A stretch of 64,000 nucleotides of DNA from Schistocerca nitens (lineage: Eukaryota > Arthropoda > Insecta > Orthoptera > Acrididae). A program made the position numbers and the translations under genes. The stretch spans positions 342,316,650 through 342,380,649 of the forward strand of contig NC_064619.1 of assembly GCF_023898315.1 (NCBI RefSeq). Reading direction: 5' to 3'. The notes under the pieces are model-generated. The model saw only the letters and a list, made by a program, of their open reading frames with translations. It was not told the origin of the DNA and searched no databases. The first letter of the stretch is position 1; the number at the start of each line of letters is the position of its first letter. Shown one piece after another: positions 1 to 11,831 of the stretch.

Positions 1-1300
1 ATTTTTTTGGTGGAATAACTTTTTGTGGTGCACCACTTTAATGACATAGATATTAAGATGTGAGTAGACATTTCCCTTATCTGCATTGTTGTCTTTAGTG
101 TACTATTTTTTCTGCTTGAGCTTTGTCATGTTTAGATATTAGTTACGGCATTTGCTGCTGCTGTTTGCCAGGCATAGTGCTACTAAATTTCACTTAGTAT
201 TACTCTGTGAAGCCAGTTTTACTACTGATTTATTTTTCTTTTTGCTGCACATTGGCTCATATTAGTGATAATGTTGCATTTGCTCTCCAAATTTAGATTT
301 ACTGCTGCTTGCTTTGCCAATTTGCATTTTTTTGTCAATGCTGTTTGTATTAATTGTTTTGTGCTGCTGCATTGCCTCGTCCCTTAGTTTAAGCATCTGA
401 GCTCAGTAGATTTAAGTTAGCTTAAGAGGGGGTAGACTATATAAGGAACTAACTATGATGAATTGGAAGAAATGCATTGAGAAGCTATAAGAAAATGGTT
501 CAGCCAAAAAATTATTTTGAAAGTGGGTATGAACAAAAAAAGTAGGGTTTAGGGACAACAGGTTTAGGTAGGATTTTCTTGGAAATAAATGATAAGGTAA
601 GATAATGGAAAATAAATAATGAGGTAAGAAATATGTGAACATATAAATACAGAAGGCATGCTTGGATAGGATTTTTTTTTGGTGGAAACAAATGTTGAAA
701 TAAGACGAAAGATCTATGGAATGAAGTTTTGGGTTGGACTGCAGTACCAAATGTTACACTGAAAACAAACCCTGCCCTTTCCTCTTGTGTTATTTTGCTA
801 TGTGTTTGTGTACTCTTATGTATTTGTGTTTTTCCTGTCTTTATGTGTTTAGCTGATGAGAGTTATGTTGTAGAATTTTTCTAATACTATGTTATTTTCT
901 AAAGATGTTTAACATTATTTATTCTGTTTTGTTTTAATGCTCACGTGTGAAGTTGATGTCTCAAAAGTTATTCTGATCTTTTATGTATGTACTTATGTCG
1001 TAATTCCTGTAACACTGATGTATATGTTATTTCGATTCTTTTGTAAAGCTTGTATTACTACAAATGTTATCTGTATTGTTATGTTCTTTAATGATGTATT
1101 TTGTACCTTTGTAATTGTATTCTTATGCTGTAAATTTATAATTGTATAGACACCATTTCTTCAAATTAAGTTTCATTTCAGTGCACACGTTTCTGTTAGT
1201 CATAATATATGCACAATATGTGAAAAAAAGAGGACTGTTAGTGCTTGCATGTGTGTTGATAATTCAGCAAGGGACTGGTTAACAGCATTGCTGGTTCTAA
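1..1300. other. AT-rich stretch without a recognisable gene
   Basis: The stretch is T-rich on the + strand, and its open frames are short, hydrophobic and low in complexity, as expected of chance frames in AT-rich DNA. I recognise no domain. It may be the internal region of an LTR element whose right LTR is proposed at 2010-2531. No gag, protease or RT motif is visible to support that, so this is inference only. Confidence 0.4.
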
Positions 1301-1420
1301 GGACATACCAAACAGTATGTGAGTGCACAAGTGGTGGTTTATGGACTTGCTATATTCTCCGCAAGACTCTTCGATGGTGATTGTGCACCTGCACAGTCAC
1401 AGCAGATGGCTGCTGGCCGT

Positions 1421-1640
1421 CTCTACAAGGACTACAGTGGGTCTGCATCTTTGATGACCCACCAATACCATTATTTCTACAAGGACTACAGTGGATCTAC
1501 ACCTTTGATGACTCACCAGTACCTTTATTTCTACAAGGACTGGAGTGGGTCTGCTCCTCTGGTGGCCCACCAATAACATAATCTCTACCAGGACTACAGT
1601 CGATCTGCTATGTGATGACCTACCTACCAATATTCTTCAA
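1421..1640. repeat. 54-bp tandem repeat, about four copies
   Basis: The motif CTACAAGGACTACAGTGG recurs at 1423, 1477, 1531 and, diverged, at 1585, an exact 54-bp spacing. Because 54 is a multiple of three, frames stay open on both strands across the array. One + frame encodes an 18-residue unit starting YKDYSGS. No protein family is recognised. The open frames may simply follow from the period, so I do not call a CDS. Confidence 0.8.
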
Positions 1641-1989
1641 AACTTCGACTGACTCTGCTGTGGGTTTGCTCTGTTGTGGCCCACTACCTATCTGCATGTC
1701 AAGAGTCAGCACTCTCTTTCCGTTGGAAGGACAACACTACTTCCTCAAGACTGCATGGAATTCCAATACTTCCGTGTGCATTCTCTTTTACTGCCCAGAC
1801 TTTGAGAAAAACACTGCTATTTTACTGTGATGAACGATCAGGACTGTCTTTATGGACTGTGAGAAAATTTTAGCTTTTGACCAACATTGTATCAATAAGT
1901 GCGTTCATTTGATTTCTTTGTTATTGTAATTATGAAAAATTTTAACAAATCATTATTGGCCACTGCCCACAATAATTTGTAAAATTTTT

Positions 1990-2531
1990 TGTGGGTAGCA
2001 TGGGGGCTATGTAAGTAGGCTATTTAGGTTTTCTTATTGGTAACGGCACGTAGCGCTCTGTATGAAAATCACTGGCTGTGCTGTGTGCAGTCTGTGGCTG
2101 GTTGGCATTGTTGTAATACTCGCCATTGTAGTGGTGGGCAATTGGCTGTTAACAGCGCGTAGCGTTGCGCAGTTGGAGGTGAGCCGCCAGCAGTGGTGGA
2201 TGTGGGGAAGTGAGATGGTGGATTTTTGAGAGCGGATGATCTGGACGTGTGTCCATCAGAAACAGTACATTTGTAAGAATGGATGTCATGAACTGCTATA
2301 TATATTATGACTTTTGAACACTATTAAGCGGGCAGTAGTAGCGCTCGCTGTATTGCAGTAGTTCGAGTAACGAAGATTTTTGTGAGGTAAGTGATTTGTG
2401 AAACGTATAGGTTAATGTTAGTTAGGGCCACTCTTTTGTAGGGATTTTTGAAAGTCAGATTGCGTTGCGCTAAACATATTGTGTGTCAGTTTAAGCACAG
2501 TCATGTATAATTGTTCAAAGGGGACGTTTCA
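1990..2531 (+). mobile_element. putative polypurine tract and 3' LTR
   Basis: A purine-rich tract (GTGGGTAGCATGGGGGC, 1991-2007) is followed by a block that starts TGTAAGTAGG at 2010 and ends GGGACGTTTCA at 2531. That gives the TG...CA ends and the PPT placement expected of a right-hand LTR of about 522 bp. The left LTR would lie outside the window, so neither LTR-LTR identity nor a target-site duplication can be checked. It could instead be another kind of dispersed repeat. Confidence 0.4.
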
Positions 2532-3098
2532 GTATGCGTTTTAGGACCCCATACCTGATGATAAAAAATGGTCTATTTAGAATTATCTATCGATCCCTCC
2601 AATTTTGAGTCGATCGCTCGTCATAACCTTTAGGGGTGATTTTCTCAAAAACGTGGGTGTGTTGACCCAAAACATCTTAGATTCCTTCGTTTTAGGTTGT
2701 ACACAAGCGACCTGTCAAATCTGAGCCGAACCAGTTGGCCGTGTCTGAGGCCTTCCCCTTGTCAGTCGGGCATTCGGCTTTCAGCCATGACATGGTGCAC
2801 ACAGACTGGGTGCGCCGAGCAGCGCTCCACAGGCGTACTTGTTGACCAAAATTTATCAGCTAGCGCTTGGTGCTGCATTGTTGTTTTGACATATAGTAAC
2901 GACCCGCCATGGCGTTATATAGTTCAATTCTTATATCTTGGCGGCTCGCGCATGCCCGCCCAGACGCGGGAGATTGCTGCGTTGCCAGTTGCACACGACT
3001 CACGCGCCAAGAGAAGCAGCACCATAGTATAGCATAGTTCGCAAGCTTACGTTTAGGGCGTAGCACGCAGTTCATGAAGTAAAGCCACCACGGCCGCA
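2532..3098. other. unassigned spacer
   Basis: A GC-richer part at about 2700-3090 holds overlapping frames of 111-128 residues on opposite strands. Neither resembles a known family, and the minus frame runs into the inverted arm of the adjacent foldback. No gene is supported. Confidence 0.4.
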
Positions 3099-3102
3099 TT
3101 AA

Positions 3103-3620
3103 CCCTTTCGCTGCTACAGAGACGTGCTCCCCGCATTCCGCGCTGTGCGCGATTTTGTCACTGCACTGCCCGCCTGTGCTGACACATGGTGTTCCGACTG
3201 CTTTGACACTCGTGTCATTCGATTCCACAAAAACTATTTGGCCCAAAAATTAGATTTTTACACATCTTCTTGACTGATACCTTCCCCCAATAAATGACTT
3301 AATTTTGTTTCGATGTTCAACGCAGTTATTATGCAGCATTAAATATAGTAAACCATTGCACGAAATTTTGAAGAGTTTGCAGAGGTAAAAGTCCATAGAG
3401 TATACTTTCGGTATGGTCGATTTTAGTTGCCACAATGTTGAGAATGAAATGTGGACAAGATACCTAAATTTCATATAAAGTTTACTGTATAACAATACCT
3501 CATTTAAGTACCACATAGGGGTCTTATGTAATATTGAGAAATATTCCGTCTTTCGCGACTGTAACCAAATTTTTATTTACACCAGGCACGTTTGGCTTTA
3601 TTTTAAAGCACTTCAATCAA
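3103..3620 (+). repeat. left inverted arm of the TTAA foldback
   Basis: This 518-bp arm is the imperfect reverse complement of 4027-4551. Conserved stretches include the block around GGCCCAAAAATTAGATTTTT and the block ending AGCACTTCAATCAA at 3620. The minus-strand peptides of this arm are near copies of the plus-strand peptides of the other arm, as inverted repetition requires. Confidence 0.85.
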
Positions 3621-4026
3621 CCAAGAGGAAGTAGACAAAACACATTAAACAAAGCTGTGGACTTACAAAAACATTAGGACTTGAATATACCGTCTATCAG
3701 TGGAGTGCTCTGAGCTATTTCAAATATAATTTTTGTGTGTGGCACACACAAACAGCATTTATTTGCTAGAACGCTGATCAGCCGACACAAACGTTGATTA
3801 TTGTGTTTTCGCAGCACAAAACTACGAAAGGTGACTTGCCAATGGAGGAGACAAAATACTGTCCACTGAAGATGCTTCAAAAGAGAGAAATGTGTCTGGT
3901 CTAAATACGTCGCTTATTACAGTTGCAGAAGAGGAATATATTTCAATACCATTGGTAAAACTGCGACTGTGGATCAAAAACAAGAAAGAGAACATGAGTA
4001 CCATTGTGTGTGTGCCATACCTTTCA

Positions 4027-4551
4027 TTGATTGAAGTGCTTTAAAATAAAGCCAAACGCGCCCGGTGTAAATAAAGCTTTTATTACGGTCGCGAAAGACG
4101 GAATATTTCTCAATATTACATACGACACCTATGTGGTGCTTAAATTAATTGAGATATTGTTATACAGTAAATTTTATATGAAATTTAGGTATCTTGTCCA
4201 CATTTCATTCTCAACATTGTGGCAACTAAAATCGACCATACGGAAAGAATACGCTATGGACTTTTACCTCTGCAAACTCTTCAAAATTTCGTGCAATGGT
4301 TTACTATATTTAATGCTGCACAATAACTGGGTTGAACATCGAAACAAAATTAAGTCATTTATGGGGGGAAGGTATCATCAAGAAGATGTGTAAAAATCTA
4401 ATTTTTGGGCCAAATAGTTTTTGTGAAATCGAATGATAAGTGTGTCAAAGCAGTGGGAACACCATGTGTCTGCACAGGCGAGCAGTGCAGTGACGACAAA
4501 ATCACGCACAGCGCGGAATGCGGGGAGCACGTGTCTGCAGCAGCGAAATGG
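4027..4551 (-). repeat. right inverted arm of the TTAA foldback
   Basis: This 525-bp arm pairs with 3103-3620. It differs by scattered substitutions and small indels, so the two arms have diverged modestly since they were made identical. Confidence 0.85.
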
Positions 4552-4555
4552 TTAA

Positions 4556-5659
4556 TGAAGAGACAAAGCATTAGAAATTTCAAAAAAATTGTATTCAAAC
4601 GAATAAAATTCGTGAAGTAAGACACTTCGATATTGTCTCTAAGTAAAGAAAATAATAAGCATCGCACAAGGTTTGACCTCTACACCTTCCGCTTACTAAC
4701 CCAACGCCTTAACCGTTACGCTACCACAACTCGTCCTACAATATAACACCACGAGGCATCTAACAGGTCAAGCAAAATACTGACAAACACTGTTGGTATG
4801 ATTATGAATTACTCACACTTCGTCGAAGTACAATAGGAAATAAACAATTACCGCTGTTCTTTATTGCGAAAAAGCGGTTCGTGAGATTGATACAAACACC
4901 TTTCCTTGCTATCGCCTGAATTAGGAGTCTTATTGCTTGTTTGGTTTAATTAATTAATAGAATATGAAGCAATTGGTATAAAGAATGTTTTTTCCAAACT
5001 TTCTATAAAAGAATCTGCTATCAAGACATTGCTTTTGTTCTATTACTTTATTTATGACTGAACGTTTCTAAAACTGAAGACACTCGTCTGTGCTCTGCTC
5101 TGCAGTCGAGATCTGGCAACGTCGTTCTCTGTTCACTGGCTGACTGTGTTTTGTGACGTCAGATGCGCAGAACGAACCTAAACTCGGCCGCCAACATATA
5201 TGACACGCACTTTAGCATCGATACGCTACAATCAAACTAATGTTAAACGCATCCACACAAGACCCATGAAGTAGAATGTTTTCTTCAAGACGTGTTGCAC
5301 ATAGAATCTTAAGCACTGATAGGCATCCATACGTCGATTCTACCCAGCACAGTACACCTAAAACTCACTAACAAAGTGGCCTGTGACAGACACCTTTAAC
5401 AACGTACCAACAGCTTGCGCTTCTGCCACGCTGACGGTAATGTATGGTAGCGGTTGACCACGCTAGTCTTGGCGTGCATACCATACGTATCTTTGAACTC
5501 ACATTCGAAGTTCCCGCCAATCTCGTCGTTGATGTACAGTTTTGAGCTACACTGAAGAGAAATGGAGTACCTTTGAAACGAACTCCATACTTAACAGGGT
5601 ACGCAAGTATGCATAGAGCTTGAGAAGCACGTTCCATCATATGTGTTCATGGGTGACTG
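4556..5659. other. unassigned spacer
   Basis: No frame longer than about 90 residues is convincing, and no repeat boundary is visible. A weak tRNA-like fragment near 4669-4726 was considered and rejected. Confidence 0.4.
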
Positions 5660-6529
5660 CTGTGCAGTTATTATTTATGATGGACAACCGAAGAGCTGCT
5701 CGGATTGGGACCAGCAGGGTCACATTCAATCTGTCCACAGGAATGCTTCCCCCCAGTTGCCCCCTGCAGACCTTCCCCAGTAGGCCATAATGTCCTTCCT
5801 CCTGCTAACATGTTTGGAGGTGGCGCAATATGTGATGGATGATCGAGACCTGATACCATCTCAAGCCTCTGTGAGACTGTTGGAGAACCAGCAACAACAG
5901 CAACGCTGACACTCCCACCATCACATGGTGCAGATGTCCTGGCAGCCTCTGTACGTCATGGCTCAGGGGGCACCCAGCCACCATCACTGTCAGGATCGAA
6001 AGCAGGGATACCTGATGACTGTGCTGTACTCTGCCCTCTGGCAGATGCTGAGCCACAGACCCACTAGCAAAAGTCACCCAAGTGGCACAAGAAGAGACGA
6101 CTGTGAGCTGAAGAAGATCAACAGCTGGGGATGTGATGTTGGAGGAAGAGGCCAATACCACCTCAGTATCTTCAGCTGCAATGGCTTCCAGTTTCCTCAT
6201 ACAACAACAGCCACCAGATGATTTGGAACACTACTTCCTCCTGGCAGTCCTGAAAACAAGGTGCATTTGGCCAAACCCCAGAATGTGGGCTCCTGTGAAA
6301 GTGGCCAGCCACCATTGATCTGCCAGTTCTCTCTCAGCAGTTGGGCAGACGACTTGTAGGTGGATGACATGCAGTGCACATTGTTAACTCCTCTGATGGT
6401 TATGGTTGACACTGAGTCTTGAGTATCCTTTCCATCAGGAGACAGTACTGCACAGCAGTGCATGTCACACAACCAGATGGATCGTTTTGTCAGACCATCC
6501 TATGAGCTTGCGCCTGTGTATTACCCCCA

Positions 6530-7142
6530 CTACTTGGGATGTCTCAATCCTACTGCATGGGAATGGTCAATGTCAATGATATTCACTTCACCGTCAAGAC
6601 CTGTATTCTAAACAACATGTTAAGAGTTGCAGACTTGGACATTGTCCTTCCCCAGGAGGTTCAACCAGAGCTGCGGTTAGACCTTTATGGCTACACTACC
6701 TACAGCATACCATCCGGCAACAGTGCATGTACAACTGCTATCCTTCTGTGTGAAGTGATGAATATGATGTGCCCGCCAAAGGCACTTGGCATAGCACTCG
6801 CAGCTGATGTGATCTACCTCATTAACATATATGCACCTTCTGGTACTTCATGCAGCTGTGACAGACACATCTTCTATTTGGAATCCTGAGGAACAGATAC
6901 TACATCACATCTCATGTCTGGCACTGCATGCACTAGTATGTGACCTGGCGCTCCACAGCACATGGCTCTTACACTGTGAGAACCAGCATAGGTATACACA
7001 CCTCACCAGCCACTCTGCCAGGCGACTGGATTGCATATATATCTTGTGCAGTCTCCAAATAGCAACCAGTTATGCAGAAATCTGGCCGACAGCCTTCACA
7101 GATCATCTGACTTATACCTCCACTGTCATCCTACCCTGTTAA
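6530..7142 (+). pseudogene. LINE APE endonuclease remnant
   Basis: The longest open piece (6539-6889, 116 aa) contains DLDIVLPQEVQPE, which matches the exonuclease/endonuclease 'LQEV' catalytic block, then LDLYGYTTYSIPSGN and INIYAPSGTS, the NIYAPSG block. A second piece (6831-7142) has YTHLTSHSARRLDCIY and AFTDHLTY, which correspond to the C-terminal SRLDRIY and TDH catalytic blocks of APE-type LINE endonucleases. The two pieces lie in different frames, so the domain is frameshifted. Confidence 0.65.
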
Positions 7143-7739
7143 CTGACCCGACACAGCTGAGGTCTATAGATGCTAAACATCACCCTCCTTCATGAGGAAG
7201 TATATTGGTGAGTGGTTGCTGAAATGTGGTACCGTTGTCTTAGGTGCCTGCCCATGTATGCTTTCACATTGCAGTTGTGGCTGGCTGTGTCAGACCTGCA
7301 ATCTAAAAGACCCTGAAGGCATATGGACGTGACACATGAGCTGACAAAGGTTGACTATGGAATTGTACTATATAGTGTTATGCGAGCTCGCGACACAACT
7401 GCCGTGATCCAAACGTCAGTTCACCATGGAATATATCAGAGCCCATCAATTCCACATCATGGCAGAGCATATAGAAGACGTCCACATCTGGGCAAGATCC
7501 AATACGATATCCCCGCCAAAATGGTATCATCCTCTCGCATTGTGTGGGAGGGGCACCACCACAAACATGAGCTCATCATGGCAATCAACACAGAGTTGGG
7601 CAGGCACACTGTGTCACAAATGGACATAGCACACACATTCACTGGGTAGTGTCGGAGCTTTTATGTAGAAGATCAGCAGAACATTAGTAATTACGAACAG
7701 ATGCTACGTGATTTGCCTGCCCATAGAGACATGGCATCC

Positions 7740-9400
7740 GATGTTATCCTATTGGTGCCCATCACATTCGATGAGCTGACATCAGCTTTGGCATGAGAAG
7801 CACTGAATAAACCACCAAGGAAGAACAGTTTATCCCAGGAGCTCTAGCCGGCCGGTGTGGCTGTGCGGTTCTGGGCGCGTCAGTCTGGAACCGCGAGATC
7901 GCTACGGTTGCAAGTTCGAATCCTGCCTCAGGCATGGATGTGTGTGATGTCCTTAGGTTAGTTAGGTTTAAGTAGTTCTAAGTTCTAGGGGACTGATGAC
8001 CTCAGATGTTAAGTCCCATAGTGCTCAGAGCCATTTGAACCATTTTGAACCAGGAGCTCTACCACAGTTTTTATGACCATATGGGCGACAAGTGACTCCA
8101 GACATTTCAAGAAACGATCCGCCCTGATTTCACTGTCATCACTGAATTCATGGATGGCATCCTGATCCTAGTACCCAAATCGAATGGTGGTTTCAGGTGA
8201 CAGGACGTTCACCACTCACGTTCCTCAACACTGCACCCTCCGTGTGCTTCTCCACGCAGCTGTCAGGAAAGTAATCCACCTGATCAGACATGCTTACATG
8301 GTGTCAACAACATTTGTTTAGCGATAGAACTGTACTACGACGTAATAGTATTGATGACGGTCTGCAAAATACGGGACGCCCTTGTCACCACTGATTTCGA
8401 CTACACTTTCGATTGGGTGACCACAGATTACTACCTGCAGTTTTGGACGACATGGGCCTCTCTCCAATGTCTGCAGGTTTGGACCTTCTACTGATCAAAG
8501 GGGCTCATTCCCTCATGATGTTACTAGTATGGTTATATAGTTGTTGGATGATCGATGTGACAAGGACGCCCGTTGTCAGCCATATTATATGCGGCAGCGC
8601 TCGAACAAGTTTTACTTGGTCTGCGGCGGCGATTGGAAGGCATCTGCATACGAGACGTGACTTTGTTGCGGTGTATTTGCCGATGATGTGATGTTCCTGT
8701 CCAGACCAGGGGATGAAATACACAAGGCCCTTCAGCGACTACGCCTATATGGGATGGTCACTGGGAGCATCATCAACATGAAGAAGACAAATTACGTGAA
8801 TGTCAGAGTGGGCTCCCCCCAAACAACGATGGTGTCCTTTGAAAATGTATGCTATGTTCGCTGCACGGTGGCGGCTATGTACTGCCGACTACTACACCAG
8901 ACGTGTGTTGTGATACAATAAAATGTGTTGAGTGAACATGCTCCTACGAACACATTATGTCGACTCTTATCGTCTCAGTACTGAACTATTTCGTGCGCAT
9001 CCTTCCCTTGACGGTTACGATGGCCAACGGATTTCAAGCAGCATGTGGACATTTCGTGAACGCTGATCTCGTTTTTAAAGTCTAGGCCACCTTGACACTA
9101 CCACAGCGGGCGGGCAGTATCAATCTAATTCATGTCTACAACCCCGTGCGAGCGCTCTATCTCAGCACCGTGCGTCGTGCTTAGACTTCTGCTCACTCCA
9201 ATCTGACGGGCACTCTGATAGCTAAAGAGGTTCCACGCTCTCGACAAGCACCGGTTTCCGCGGGATAGATTTCACCGGCGACTACCGGAGGATGTGTTGC
9301 GCTCCGGCAGAGTATGTTTCCCAACAGCCAGGACGAATGCCGTTACTTTCTAAAAGGCGTGGCCCTTTACTAAATATTTCGTGGTGCACGCAAAATCCCA
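7740..9400 (+). pseudogene. LINE reverse transcriptase and C-terminal remnant
   Basis: Around 7770 the frame reads FDELTSAL, a typical pre-RT segment. After the SINE come matches to the RT fingers, for example LVPKSNGG near 8170 and RPLTFLN near 8215. A decayed palm region follows at about 8400-8720. The catalytic YADD/FADD box cannot be seen intact. Many stops are present. Confidence 0.45.
7847..8049 (+). mobile_element. tRNA-derived SINE, copy 1
   Basis: The head carries an A-box-like segment and the B box GTTCGAATCC, followed by the conserved body (ATGTCCTTAGGTTAGTTAGG) and the family 3' end GAGCCATTTGAACCATTTT. A 12-bp target-site duplication CCAGGAGCTCTA lies at 7835-7846 and 8050-8061, which proves retroposition and sets exact ends. 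The A box is mutated (TGGCTGTGCGG). Confidence 0.92.
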
Positions 9401-9680
9401 CTCGACTTTTGGTCTACTGACGACGAAACCAGCGGCTTTCAGCCGCTACCCAGGGTACAGGGCCCACTTCGCTTACTATGTAGGTTCTTTATTTGCGGCC
9501 CTCCCGTTCACTGGGGCGTTCCAGGTATGAGACACGGTTACTGAAGGAGAGTCCTGAAACATATTGATCATATTGGTCTCCTACATGAGCACTTTTTTAT
9601 GTAAGGCTCTACGAGGATTTGTTATACTGTTTATAATTTTGTTACGTATTTTTATGTGAATGTTGTATTTCCACCAGTAA

Positions 9681-10460
9681 TAAATTAATTTCTACGGCGT
9701 ATTGGTAGTCCCTCCCTCACCCTTCCCTTTTCCCTCAATTGCTCTCTCCTCCCCCCTCCCCTCCCCCCACTCGCAACCGCCCTACTCGGTTATAGACTAT
9801 TTGTTATATTAATGAAAATCTCTTGCCTTTGCTTGTTGAAAAATAAATAAAGAAAAATAAAAAAACGAAACAAAGCAAGAAATCTCTATTATTTATTAAA
9901 GGCACGCATGGCTATGCTATCCTAATTTCTATTATCTGTAGCTAATGAGTGAATGTGTACGGATTACATCGGATAACTGTTGCCACCCTGCTTTGTTAAC
10001 TTACGCGGTACAGAGCACCTTAACTAGCCAGTGTCATCTTAGCATGTGTCTAAGTTACATGACTCCATGTTTCTTCCTGTTAATATTTGGTGTGTACATT
10101 TCTGTAACTTGTGAACCAGTTTGTAAAATATGTGTGTAACAACTTTTTCAGTTGTTAAACTGTTTCCACTGCGCTGTTTGATGTTTCGTTACTTTTCCGG
10201 ATTATCTGATGACGATTAAATCGAAACGCGTTGTTAAACAAATCAGTTACCACAAAACTGTGACTTTTGTATGTTTTTTACAGTGTCCATATTAGCACTG
10301 TTTCATCGTTTAAAAAACTAAAAATGGGTGCGTACCTCTTTACGACTTTATGCCATAGTTAACGAAGAAAGATGACATTCTTATTCAAAGACAATAATTA
10401 CACTGAAGTCACCGCGATTGTCGACGGTCCCGTGGGTATTACAGTATGCGGGGCATGGAT
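9681..10460. other. unassigned spacer with simple-sequence patches
   Basis: It contains a pyrimidine-rich patch (about 9710-9770) and an A-rich patch (about 9838-9880). No frame is credible. Confidence 0.4.
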
Positions 10461-10466
10461 TTTAAT

Positions 10467-11071
10467 GTTGTTGTTGTGGTCTTCAGTCCTGAGACTGGTT
10501 TGATGCAGCTCTCCATGCTACTCTATCCTGTGCAAGCTTCTTCATCTCCCAGTACTTACTGCAACCTACATCCTTCTGAATCTGCTTAGTGTATTCATTT
10601 CTTGGTCTCCTTCTACGACTTTTACCCTCCACGCTGCCCTCCAATACTAACTTGGTGATCCCTTGATGCCTCAGAACATGTCCTAGCAACCGATCTCTTC
10701 TTCTAGTCAAGTTGTGCCACAAATTCCTCTTCTCCCCCATCCTGTTCAGTACCTCCTGACTAGTTATGCGATCTACTCATCTAATCTTCAGCATTCTTCT
10801 GTAGCACCACATTTCGAAAGCTTCTATTCTCTTCTTGTCCAAACTATTTATCGTCCTTGTTTCACTTCCATACATGGCTACACTCCATACAAATACTTTC
10901 AGAAACGACTTCCTGACACTTAAATTGACACTCGATGTTAACAAATTTCTCTTCTTCAGAAACGCTTTCCTTGCCATTGCCAGTCTACATTTTATATCTT
11001 CTCTACTTCGACCATCATCACTTATTTTGCTCCCCAAATAGCAAAACTCCTTTACTACTTTAAGTGTCTCA
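10467..11071 (-). mobile_element. 5'-truncated RTE LINE copy
   Basis: On the minus strand this is the 3' end of the RTE family found complete at 17916-21210. It encodes the C-terminal stretch with GSETRTINSLDKKRIEAFE and, after a frameshift near 10750, LARDR-like residues ending AASNQSQD, then a (CAA)n tail. The 6-bp repeat TTTAAT flanks it at 10461-10466 and 11072-11077, a plausible target-site duplication. Only about 605 bp of a 3.3-kb element was copied. Confidence 0.85.
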
Positions 11072-11831
11072 TTTAATAGGAAGTGTGATTATGGAAATGC
11101 ATGCTCTCCAACGTACTCTCACGCTGACCACAAGGCTGGTAAGGATTCCATGTGGTACGGCCTCCCATTTCTCTACCAGCGCTGTTGTCGAGTGCTGGAC
11201 AGTCACTGACGCATCTGCAGTACGTCTCCCCAACGGATGCACATGAGCTCGGGGGGTTTAAGACTGGGGAACAAGCAGGCCAGTCCATTTGAGGAATATA
11301 CTCTCGTTCCAAGAGCTCCTTCACCTACGCAGTTCGAAGTGGTCGCGTATTGTCATCCATAACAATGGAGTGAGGGCAGGAGGTACCACTGAAAAGATGC
11401 TCACGGAGAAGCAGCAGAGTCACAATAGGTTAATGTACCGTGTTCAGATATTTGTAGGGCAGTAAGGCCACGAAAAATAGTGCCTACCCTTAACATAATA
11501 TCTGGACCACCTAAAATATCATGTTCGACAATGTTGCTAGGTGCATTGAGTGTTCTCAAATGTTCAAATGTTCAAATGTGTGTGAAATCCCAAGGGGCTT
11601 AACTGCTAAGGTTATCAGTCCCTAAGGTTACACACTGTTTAACCTAAATTATCCTAAGGACAAACACACACACCCATGCCCGAGGGAGGACTCGAACCTC
11701 CGCCGGGACCAGCCGCACAGTCCACGACTGCAGCGCCTAAGACCGCTCGGCTAATCCCGCGCGGCTGCGTGTTCTCATCTCTCCCCATATGAGGGTGCAC
11801 CTTTCATTGTTGAAGATGATAGGCGGTCAAG
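11072..11831 (-). mobile_element. Tc1-like transposon relic (minus strand)
   Basis: Minus-strand frames resemble the C-terminal half of Tc1-family DDE transposases: MDWPACSP near 11270, then ALVEKWEAVP-like and RACISI-like residues towards 11080. The frames are shifted and the catalytic residues cannot be traced. A SINE of the second family (11559-11768) interrupts it, and the RTE fragment at 10467-11071 inserted at its 3' side. Confidence 0.55.
11559..11768 (-). mobile_element. tRNA-derived SINE, second family
   Basis: On the minus strand the head reads TAGCCGAGCGGTC (A box) and GGTTCGAGTCC (B box), followed by a body related to but distinct from the common SINE (for example GATTTCACACACATTTGAAC near its 3' end). 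The 9-bp repeat GTGTTCTCA flanks it at 11550-11558 and 11769-11777. The different anticodon region and tail suggest a separate subfamily. Confidence 0.85.

Larger units (their letters stand above)
3099..4555. mobile_element. TTAA-flanked foldback element (piggyBac-like ends)
   Basis: The element at 3103-4551 (1,449 bp) is bounded by TTAA at 3099-3102 and 4552-4555. Its ends read CCCTTTCGCTGCT on the left and, in reverse complement, CCATTTCGCTGCT on the right. TTAA duplication with C-rich termini is the hallmark of piggyBac-type insertion. Almost all of it is two long inverted arms around a 406-bp centre (3621-4026). The centre has no DDD/DDE transposase and only short frames. It is therefore non-autonomous and would depend on a transposase made elsewhere. 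The piggyBac assignment rests on the ends and the TTAA only. Confidence 0.7.
5660..9680 (+). mobile_element. decayed non-LTR retrotransposon (LINE)
   Basis: Read across frames, the plus strand gives a low-complexity ORF1-like region (about 5660-6500), then an APE-type endonuclease (about 6530-7142), then a reverse transcriptase and C-terminal region (about 7740-9400). The 3' end is AT-rich near 9620-9680. Stops and frameshifts are frequent throughout, so it is long dead. The clade is not certain; it is clearly different from the RTE and CR1-like elements elsewhere in this window. A SINE inserted at 7847-8049 splits it. Confidence 0.65.

Noticed and set aside
412-750. 112-residue minus-strand frame near the left edge
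   Set aside because: Low-complexity, Phe/Leu/Ser-rich translation of AT-rich DNA; no motif.
4669-4726. tRNA-like fragment (A-box-like GTAGCGTAACGGTTAAGG on the minus strand)
   Set aside because: The B-box-like part (AGGTCAAACC) fits poorly and no stems of the right length can be formed; at best a very decayed SINE head.
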